A stretch of 9,641 nt of DNA from an uncultured Collinsella sp. (GTDB lineage: Bacteria > Actinomycetota > Coriobacteriia > Coriobacteriales > Coriobacteriaceae), in assembly GCA_958423535.1 (NCBI GenBank), contig CATZRJ010000054.1, positions 1 through 9,641 on the forward strand, written 5' to 3'. The translations under genes were made by a program, and so were the position numbers. This document shows, piece by piece, positions 1-4,516 of this stretch (within the stretch, counting starts at the first letter, position 1; each line of letters begins with the position of its first letter). The notes under the pieces are model-generated. The model was not told the DNA's origin and searched no databases. It was given only the letters and a program-made list of their open reading frames with translations.

Positions 1-55
1 GGCACCATAGCGGTACCGGGCTCGATATTCCTCTGGTGCCCCCGGGCGGATTCGA
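1..55 (-). pseudogene. Partial copy of the tRNA-Arg 3' end plus its trailer
   Basis: Positions 1-54 match 127-180 at 50 of 54 bases, an offset of 126 bp. Within this, 34-55 is the exact last 22 nt of the tRNA-Arg gene on the minus strand (end of the T loop, T-stem 3' strand, acceptor 3' strand and CCA). The rest is the same 3' trailer. On the side facing the intact tRNA the match stops inside the T loop and gives way to a run of nine C (56-64) and a CCCCGCGGGG palindrome (61-70), so there is no 5' half and no functional tRNA. It may be a leftover of a tandem duplication or an integration scar. Position 1 is the window edge, so the copy may extend further. Confidence 0.75.
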
Positions 56-81
56 CCCCCCCCCGCGGGGAAATTGGTGAC

Positions 82-105
82 GCGGGTGTCGACGGCCCGA
101 ATCCG
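82..105 (+). repeat. Inverted 24-bp copy of the tRNA-Arg T-arm region
   Basis: The plus strand of 82-105 reads like the minus strand of 173-196 inside tRNA-Arg, with 22 of 24 bases identical. The segment covered runs from the 3' strand of the anticodon stem through the variable loop and T loop into the T stem. The only differences are two adjacent bases (CC here, TT in the tRNA sense strand). In RNA read from the minus strand these would still pair as G-U wobbles, so all 24 positions can pair. Confidence 0.75.
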
Positions 106-122
106 GCCCTTAGACCAGAAGA

Positions 123-147
123 GCCCGGCACCGTGGTGGTACCGGGC
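123..147 (-). terminator. GC hairpin in the tRNA-Arg trailer, possible weak terminator
   Basis: Arms GCCCGG (123-128) and CCGGGC (142-147) enclose CACC and GGTG segments that can pair further. It begins 12 nt beyond the CCA end of the tRNA on the minus strand. The bases that follow it (CTCTTCTGG) are not a good U tract, so termination may be inefficient, or the hairpin may serve only as an RNA-processing end. The right arm of a second copy of this hairpin is visible at 16-21, cut by the window edge. Confidence 0.4.
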
Positions 148-159
148 TCGATATTCTTC

Positions 160-235
160 TGGTGCCCCCGGGCGGATTCGAACCGTCGACACCCGCTTTA
201 GGAGAGCGGTGCTCTATCCCCTGAGCTACGGAGGC
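160..235 (-). tRNA. tRNA-Arg (anticodon CCT)
   Basis: The 76-nt cloverleaf folds on the minus strand. The acceptor stem is GCCTCCG with CGGGGGC (one G-U pair), the D stem is GCTC/GAGC, the anticodon stem is CCGCT/AGCGG around loop CTCCTAA, the T loop is TTCGAAT, the discriminator base is A, and CCA is encoded. Anticodon CCT reads AGG codons for arginine. The T stem (GACGG/CCGCC) contains one apparent A-C mismatch at positions 50-64, which may be tolerated or be a sequence variant. The gene lies downstream of manO on the same strand, but a palindromic repeat and its own likely promoter separate them. Confidence 0.95.
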
Positions 236-245
236 ATGCTGTACT

Positions 246-251
246 AGTGTA
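246..251 (-). promoter_or_regulatory. Possible extended -10 box for tRNA-Arg
   Basis: The minus strand reads TGC-TACACT, an extended -10 arrangement (TGN next to a 4/6 hexamer), ending 10 bp before the first base of the tRNA. That would put the start only a few nucleotides upstream of the mature 5' end. No convincing -35 hexamer was found at the right distance, so this is a weak call. Confidence 0.3.
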
Positions 252-293
252 GCAGATTTACTGCATCGCAATACGTCGCATGACTAGACTTCG

Positions 294-362
294 AAGTTGC
301 GGTGGAATAGTTCCTGTCTGAAGCATCTAAAGCCGTATTTAGGAACTATTTCACCGCAACTT
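294..362. repeat. Gene-end palindromic repeat, copy 1
   Basis: Two 22-nt arms, 294-315 and 341-362, are complementary at 21 positions plus one G-T pair, around a 25-nt loop (316-340). A second copy lies at 3979-4047 with the same arm length, loop length and wobble position. Positions 337-364 are identical to 4022-4049 over 28 nt, and 294-313 are identical to 3979-3998. It ends 8 nt from the stop codon of manO, so the manO transcript would carry this hairpin in its 3' UTR. It may act as an RNA-stabilising 3' structure, a terminator without a U tract, or be a small non-autonomous mobile repeat. No such family is named here because I do not recognise one. Confidence 0.85.
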
Positions 363-370
363 ATGAGGAG

Positions 371-769
371 CTAGTTACCTTTGTGGAAGAGGTTTTTGAT
401 AACGGAGGGGATGCTCTTGGCGCCCTTGGCCGTCACATCGATAAAGTCGGGCGAACGCACGAGCTTATTCTCGTCGACGTACTTGCGGACCGCGCGAAGC
501 GTCTCTTTGTCGTCGCGCGTCGAAAACGTAAAGTGACCGTTGTCCTTGGTGAAGATGGCAAAACGCGTGATCTTCTTGGTGCCGCGCAAAACCTCGGCGG
601 CAATATAGTCGACCTCGTCCCACGGGATTTGAATATAATCCTCGGGATTGCGCTCGTTATAGTACTCAAACGCCTTATTGCCCACCATCACGTTACCGTG
701 GCTGGTAAGCCCCATCAGGCAGGTTGCCGGCGTTGCCAGATCGACCGTGCTGTTCTGAGATTGCGCCAT
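371..769 (-). CDS. manO: ManO, DUF956 family mannose PTS accessory protein
   Basis: The 132-residue protein matches the DUF956/ManO family along its length. Recognisable family features are the N-terminal QNSTVDLATPAT stretch, the central MVGNKAFEYYNERN and EDYIQIPWDEVDY blocks, the RFAIFTKDNGHFTFS strand pair, and the LRAVRKYV helix. It is a small soluble protein without a signal peptide or membrane segment. ManO is typically encoded at the end of mannose PTS operons (manLMN-manO) and has been linked to their regulation; its biochemical role is poorly defined. The start is placed at 769 rather than at the upstream codon at 820, because family members begin at this methionine, a GAGG motif sits 5 bp before it, and the longer form would start inside the preceding terminator. 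The C-terminal 20 residues or so are longer than I expect for the family. Confidence 0.9.
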   Translation of the reverse strand: MAQSQNSTVDLATPATCLMGLTSHGNVMVGNKAFEYYNERNPEDYIQIPWDEVDYIAAEVLRGTKKITRFAIFTKDNGHFTFSTRDDKETLRAVRKYVDENKLVRSPDFIDVTAKGAKSIPSVIKNLFHKGN

Positions 770-785
770 ACGCGCCTCGCCCTCC

Positions 786-833
786 AATAAAAACAATCGG
801 ACCGCATCCAGTGTACCCACCGGGTGCGGTCCG
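786..833 (-). terminator. Rho-independent terminator between manZ and manO
   Basis: Arms 798-806 and 825-833 pair perfectly over 9 bp (CGGACCGCA with TGCGGTCCG) and can be extended by three more pairs, one of them G-T. On the minus strand the stem is followed by ATTGTTTTTATT (786-797). The tract is T-rich on that side only, so it ends transcription coming from manXYZ. The manO ribosome binding site and start follow within about 30 bp, and no separate manO promoter is evident, so manO probably depends on readthrough. Confidence 0.85.
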
Positions 834-889
834 TTTCAATGGCTCAAAAGCCCTTGCCTAGCAACTCTCGGTCTTAAGCCGAAGCGTGC

Positions 890-1810
890 TTACATGAAGC
901 CGCAGAAGCGACCGATGATGCCGACGGCGAAGAGAGCCAGGATGATGACGATCGGGCTGACCTTCTTCTTGAGGAGCTTGCAGACCAGCAGGGTCAGGCA
1001 CACGGCGGCAAGGCCGGGGATGAGCTGATCGAGGTTGGCCTGAAGCGTGGTGACCTTCATCTGATCAAGGGCGGTAGCACCGACGGAGTTGTACATCGTC
1101 AGCGCTTCCTTGATACCCTCAGAACCGGAGGGCAGGCTAGCCCAGTCGATAAAGGCGCCAGCAGACTGCTTGACCGTGGAGACGATCGGGGTGAAGGAAA
1201 TGGACACCCAGCGCTCGACCAGGGCACCGATGATGAACATACCCAGGATGGAAGCGCCCTCGGTGACCTTGCCCATCAGACCACCGGAGAGGTCCTTGGC
1301 GATGGAGGAGCCGACCTTGTAGCCAAACTCCTGCGTGTACCACAGGAAAGCGTAACGGATGATGTTCCACGCGAAGAAGAACAGCAGCGGACCGGCGATG
1401 CTGCCGGACAGGGCCAGGGAAGCGCCCAGAGCGCCCAGAATCGGGCGAAGGGTGAACCAGAAGACGGGGTCACCGACGCCGGCGAGCGGGCCCATCATAC
1501 CGACCTTGACGCCCTGGATGGCGACATCATCGATCGGAGCACCGTTGGCGCGCTCCTCCTCGAGGGCGAGGGTAACGCCAATGACGGGGGCGGAAACATA
1601 GGGGTGGGTGTTATAGAACTCCAGGTGGCGCTTAAGAGCGGCAATCTGGTCATCCTTGCTGGTGTAGAGCTTCTTGATCGCAGGGATCATTGCGAAGCAC
1701 CAGCCGCCGTTCTGCATACGCTCGTAGTTCCACGAGCCCTGAAGGAACTGATGACGGAAGCAAACCTTCTTGCGGTCAGCCTTGGTGAGCTGAATCTTGT
1801 TCTCTGCCAT
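890..1810 (-). CDS. manZ: Mannose-family PTS transporter subunit IID
   Basis: This 306-residue protein is the EIID membrane subunit of the mannose/fructose/sorbose PTS family. With EIIC it forms the sugar channel in the cytoplasmic membrane. Diagnostic stretches are FRHQFLQGSWNYERMQN (about residues 18-34), the conserved EFYNTHPYVSAPVIGVTLALEEERANG region (64-90), and the GVKVGMMGPLAGVGDPVFW motif (100-118). Hydrophobic segments follow at about 121-158 and 183-197, with a C-terminal membrane anchor at about 284-303. The ATG at 1810 is chosen over the GTG at 1819 because GGAG lies 8 bp upstream of it. The gene starts 16 bp after manY and is followed by a strong terminator, so it closes the core transporter transcript. 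EIID exists only in this PTS family, so the assignment is firm; the exact sugar (mannose, glucose, other hexoses) is not. Confidence 0.96.
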   Translation of the reverse strand: MAENKIQLTKADRKKVCFRHQFLQGSWNYERMQNGGWCFAMIPAIKKLYTSKDDQIAALKRHLEFYNTHPYVSAPVIGVTLALEEERANGAPIDDVAIQGVKVGMMGPLAGVGDPVFWFTLRPILGALGASLALSGSIAGPLLFFFAWNIIRYAFLWYTQEFGYKVGSSIAKDLSGGLMGKVTEGASILGMFIIGALVERWVSISFTPIVSTVKQSAGAFIDWASLPSGSEGIKEALTMYNSVGATALDQMKVTTLQANLDQLIPGLAAVCLTLLVCKLLKKKVSPIVIILALFAVGIIGRFCGFM

Positions 1811-1826
1811 ATGTATCACTCCCCTC

Positions 1827-2645
1827 CTACTCGTAATCGTTCAGAATGTCGCCGAGCGGGTCGCCGGAGCCACCGCCCATGCCGCCACCCTGCTTGGCCA
1901 GATCCTTAAGGCCAAGGTAGATGAGGGCAAGGGAGATGCCGATGAGGCCAAGGGCGATCAGCGTGAGCTGAGGGATGGCAGCAAGGACAAAGCCGAGGAT
2001 GAAGAACGGCCAGGTCTCCTTGGTGGCCATCATGTTGATGACCATGGCGTAACCGACGGAGGCGACCATGCCGCCGCCGACAGCCATGCCGCCGGACAGC
2101 CAGTCGGGCATAGCGTTAAGCGCGTTGGTAACGGCCTCGGCCGGGATGACGCACAGAAGCACTGCCGGGATGGCGATACGAAGGCCCTGCATGAGGATGG
2201 CAGCATACTGCCAGCGCTCGATGCCGGAGAAGTCGCCCTTCTCGGCGCAACCGTCCATGGCGTGAGCGATAGCGGTAGCAATGGTACGGCAGATCATGGT
2301 CAGGAACAGACCAGCGACCGACAGCGGGACGGCGACGGCGATGGCCGCGGTAACGGCCTTGGCCGAATCAGTGGCGCCGCCGTTGAGGGCGAGCACCATG
2401 ATGATCGAAGAAGCGACCGAGGCCAGAGCGGCGTCAGGCGCGACGGCGGCGCCGACGTTAGCCCAGCCAAGGGCCATCATCTGGAGCGAACCGCCCAGGA
2501 GGATGCCCTCCTGAAGGTGACCGGTTACGAGACCGATAAGCGTGCATGCCACGAGCGGCTGATGGAACTGGAACTCATCCAGAATGCCTTCCATACCGGC
2601 AAGCAACGCGACAATCGCAACAAGCAGAATAGTGATTGCAGACAT
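1827..2645 (-). CDS. manY: Mannose-family PTS transporter subunit IIC
   Basis: The 272-residue hydrophobic protein is the EIIC channel subunit of the mannose PTS. The N-terminal signature is clear: membrane segment 4-20, then GILDEFQFHQPLVACTLIGLVTG (20-42) and GHLQEGILLGGSLQMMALGW (42-61), which carry the conserved acidic and glutamine residues of the sugar path. Further membrane segments lie at about 74-88, 99-120, 146-168, 184-205 and 211-245. The C terminus is a glycine-rich soluble tail (253-260) ending in acidic residues. GGAGG lies 9 bp before the ATG. It is located 18 bp after manX and 16 bp before manZ, an order typical of the family, and all three are evidently co-transcribed. Confidence 0.96.
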   Translation of the reverse strand: MSAITILLVAIVALLAGMEGILDEFQFHQPLVACTLIGLVTGHLQEGILLGGSLQMMALGWANVGAAVAPDAALASVASSIIMVLALNGGATDSAKAVTAAIAVAVPLSVAGLFLTMICRTIATAIAHAMDGCAEKGDFSGIERWQYAAILMQGLRIAIPAVLLCVIPAEAVTNALNAMPDWLSGGMAVGGGMVASVGYAMVINMMATKETWPFFILGFVLAAIPQLTLIALGLIGISLALIYLGLKDLAKQGGGMGGGSGDPLGDILNDYE

Positions 2646-2663
2646 GTATCGGACCCTCCTTTA

Positions 2664-3653
2664 CTATGCTTGAGCGGCCAGTTCGGCCTTAGCTTTCTTC
2701 AACATGGCATCGAGATCCTCGGAGGCATCCGAAGGAACCTTGCGGACCTCGAACTTGACGCCCTTGGCCTTGAGGGCCTCGAGAGTCTTGACGTCGTCAT
2801 CGCCCATGGCGACGGCGTTGGTGACGACGACCTTGCCCTTGGAGTGAGCCATGGAACCGATGTTGACTTCCTTGATGTCGACGCCGGCCTCGATGGCCTT
2901 GAGCAGATCCTGCGGGTTCTCAAAGAGCAGCATGGCCTTGGTGTCACCAAAGCGCGTGTCCTTGACGACCTCGGCCATCTTCTTGATGGGCACGACGTTG
3001 GCATGGACTCCCGGAGGGGCAGCCTGCTCGATCATGGTCTTGCGGAGCTCGTCGTGAGCAACGCCGTCGGAAACCACGATGATGCGGTTGGGGTTGATCT
3101 GCTTGGTCCACGTGGTGGCCACCTGACCATGCAGCAGACGGGTGTCGATACGGACGTGGGCAATCTTGATGTGCCCGTCGCCGATGACCGTTCCCGGAGG
3201 GATAGCGCCTGCAGGAGCAGCGGCGGCCGCAGCCGGCTTCTTCTCCTCGGGCTCCAGAGACTCGGGCTTGACGCGCACGCCAGCCTTAGCCTCAGTCACG
3301 AGATGTTTTGCGATCGCATGTGCAGTGTTCTTTGCGTCAAAGCGCTGCGAATATGCCTCGATGAGCATAGGCAGGTTGACACCGGTGACGATAGCCCAGG
3401 AATCGTGGCCCTCGATGAGTCCGCTGATCTGGTTGAACGGCGTGCCGCCCCACAGATCAACGAGGAAGAGCACCTGCTCCTGGTCCTCGAAGGAAGCGAT
3501 TGCTTCCTCGACCTTGGCACGGAAGTCGTCGGGGCCCATGCTCGGCTCGAGCGAGACCACGGCAACAGACGGCTGATCGCCAAAGACCATCGAGCCCGTC
3601 TGCTTGATTCCAGCTGCCAAGTCCCCATGGCTAGCAAGAACAATACTTACCAT
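2664..3653 (-). CDS. manX: Mannose-family PTS transporter subunits IIA and IIB (fused EIIAB)
   Basis: This 329-residue cytoplasmic protein has two phosphotransfer domains. The EIIA domain (about 1-120) carries the phosphorylated His9 in LASHGDLA and the LVDLWGGTPFN motif (64-74). An Ala/Pro/Glu-rich linker (about 125-160, including six alanines in a row at 141-146) leads to the EIIB domain (about 161-329), with the phosphorylated His175 in IDTRLLHGQVATTW. Phosphate passes from HPr to EIIA, then to EIIB, then to the sugar as it crosses the ManYZ channel. The start is the ATG at 3653, 7 bp after a perfect AGGAGG; the GTG just before it at 3656 leaves only 4 bp. It is the first gene of the man operon, and about 400 bp of non-coding DNA precede it. 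Domain order and length match E. coli ManX and Gram-positive ManL. Confidence 0.96.
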   Translation of the reverse strand: MVSIVLASHGDLAAGIKQTGSMVFGDQPSVAVVSLEPSMGPDDFRAKVEEAIASFEDQEQVLFLVDLWGGTPFNQISGLIEGHDSWAIVTGVNLPMLIEAYSQRFDAKNTAHAIAKHLVTEAKAGVRVKPESLEPEEKKPAAAAAAPAGAIPPGTVIGDGHIKIAHVRIDTRLLHGQVATTWTKQINPNRIIVVSDGVAHDELRKTMIEQAAPPGVHANVVPIKKMAEVVKDTRFGDTKAMLLFENPQDLLKAIEAGVDIKEVNIGSMAHSKGKVVVTNAVAMGDDDVKTLEALKAKGVKFEVRKVPSDASEDLDAMLKKAKAELAAQA

Positions 3654-3700
3654 CACATAACCTCCTTTTTGTCTACGTAATTCCTACACGACAATAAAGG

Positions 3701-3752
3701 AGTATAGCTGTTTGGTTTGTGGAATTATAGCTAAATTCGTAAAAGGTTGCAT
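3701..3752 (-). promoter_or_regulatory. Candidate promoter region of the man operon
   Basis: On the minus strand a perfect TATAAT (3724-3729) and a TATACT (3701-3706) both follow AGC, giving a near-repeat AGCTATA[A/C]T with a 23-bp offset. Either could be the -10 box. The hexamer 17 bp upstream of TATAAT (3747-3752, ATGCAA) matches the -35 consensus at only 3 of 6 positions. Starts would fall about 40-65 nt before manX. I see no sigma-54 -24/-12 element of the kind that drives LevR-controlled mannose PTS operons, and no clear catabolite-response site. Confidence 0.45.
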
Positions 3753-3753
3753 T

Positions 3754-3978
3754 ATTTGTTTAAACGTCTAAGTTTGTTACAAATTGATTACGTCGCTGTT
3801 TTTCGACTCATTACCCGCCAAAGCGTCGCTCATCAAGCCATGTATTTTACAGACACAAGCATGCTGTTCATTAATATCGGTTTTAAACAAGTGCGAATGC
3901 GCTTGTACTGCCGCTACTTTGTTCAAACAGGTATGACTTGACTATTTGCGCGACTTATGATCTACGAAACCACTCAAA
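3754..3978. other. AT-rich intergenic stretch between manX and hypA
   Basis: The gap between manX and hypA spans 3654-4057; apart from the man promoter region and the palindromic repeat it is this stretch. It is clearly more AT-rich than the flanking genes. The only open frame of any size (64 codons, plus strand from 3747) has no ribosome binding site and no familiar protein features, so no gene is called. One imperfect 20-bp palindrome lies at 3887-3906 and a GTTTAAAC site at 3758-3765. It probably holds upstream regulatory DNA for the man operon. Confidence 0.6.
3887..3906. promoter_or_regulatory. Imperfect 20-bp palindrome upstream of manX
   Basis: ACAAGTGCGAATGCGCTTGT pairs with itself at seven Watson-Crick positions and two G-T positions. 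It lies about 160 bp upstream of the candidate man -10 boxes. It could be an operator for an upstream-acting regulator, but a palindrome of this quality can occur by chance, and no regulator gene for the man operon is in the window. Confidence 0.25.
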
Positions 3979-4047
3979 AAGTTGCGGTGGAATAGTTCTT
4001 GTTTAAGAGTCAGAAGGCTGGATTTAGGAACTATTTCACCGCAACTT
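3979..4047. repeat. Gene-end palindromic repeat, copy 2
   Basis: Arms 3979-4000 and 4026-4047 (22 nt each) pair at 20 Watson-Crick and two G-T positions around a 25-nt loop (4001-4025). The sequence matches copy 1 at 294-362 closely in both arms, while the loop is only loosely alike. It ends 10 nt beyond the hypA stop codon. On the minus strand the stem runs into TTTTT, so this copy could work as a terminator for the flavoprotein/hypA transcript and insulate the man promoter. Confidence 0.85.
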
Positions 4048-4057
4048 ATAGGGAATC

Positions 4058-4486
4058 CTAGACGATGTGGAGGGGGTTGGCGGCGTCGACGGCGTCGGGG
4101 ACGTCGGAAGGGCCGTCGGGGACAGCGTCTGCCGGGTCCTCGTCGGGGGTCTCAATCTGCTTGATCATGACCTCCTGGCCCTGGAGCAGATAGGTATCGC
4201 CGCTACCGCAATGGGGACAGGTCTTGCCGTGCTCGACCGTCGCGTAGTCGCGGCCGCACGCCTTGCAATGCGTCACGGCCTCGACGGGCTCCACAATAAG
4301 CTCCGCGCCCTGCGCGATGGGCTTTTTATCTGCCGCCCAGCGCCAAGCGTCGAGCAGCAAGTCGGGAACGACGCCCGAGACCTCGCCCAACAGCAACGTC
4401 ACGCTCGAAACGCGACTCACGCCATTGGCGCGCGCCACGTTCTCGACATCGCGAATGATGTGATAGACGATTCCCAATTCATGCAC
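4058..4486 (-). CDS. hypA: HypA, hydrogenase/urease maturation nickel metallochaperone
   Basis: The 142-residue protein is a HypA/HybF family member, which delivers nickel (with HypB) to [NiFe]-hydrogenase precursors. The N-terminal Met-His2-Glu3 nickel site is intact, followed by the HIIRDVENVARANG helix and LLLGEVSGVVPDLL. The structural zinc site is formed by Cys74-x2-Cys77 and Cys90-x2-Cys93. The start codon is GTG, fixed by the MHE motif and by GGAGG 5 bp upstream. Residues from about 112 form an acidic, Asp/Pro-rich tail beyond the usual end of the family (about 113-120 residues); no histidine-rich nickel store is seen. It starts 30 bp after the upstream flavoprotein gene and is presumably co-transcribed. 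No hydrogenase subunit or other hyp gene is present in the window, so its client enzyme is unknown. Confidence 0.95.
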   Translation of the reverse strand: MHELGIVYHIIRDVENVARANGVSRVSSVTLLLGEVSGVVPDLLLDAWRWAADKKPIAQGAELIVEPVEAVTHCKACGRDYATVEHGKTCPHCGSGDTYLLQGQEVMIKQIETPDEDPADAVPDGPSDVPDAVDAANPLHIV

Positions 4487-4516
4487 TTTTTCCTCCGCCG
4501 TTCCCGTTATGACTAC

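Noticed and set aside
770..820. A 17-residue longer ManO starting at 820
   Set aside because: The extension overlaps the terminator stem and is not part of the DUF956 family. The ATG at 769 has a better-placed ribosome binding site.
1797..3680. A 627-codon open frame on the plus strand opposite manXYZ
   Set aside because: It lies antisense to three firmly identified PTS genes. Its Asp/Gly/His/Leu-rich composition is what the reverse frame of GC-rich genes gives, and no ribosome binding site or known domain is seen.
3747..3941. A 64-codon plus-strand open frame in the manX-hypA gap
   Set aside because: It has no ribosome binding site and no recognisable protein features, and lies in AT-rich DNA where such a frame is expected by chance.
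3657..3980. A sigma-54 promoter for the man operon
   Set aside because: Searched for by eye because some mannose PTS operons use one. No GG/GC -24/-12 pair with correct spacing was seen, and no LevR-type activator is in the window.
294..4047. The two palindromic repeats as a CRISPR array or as the two ends of one transposon
   Set aside because: There are only two copies, about 3.6 kb apart, in direct orientation, with complete arms in each. There is no spacer array, and the DNA between them is an ordinary man operon without a transposase.
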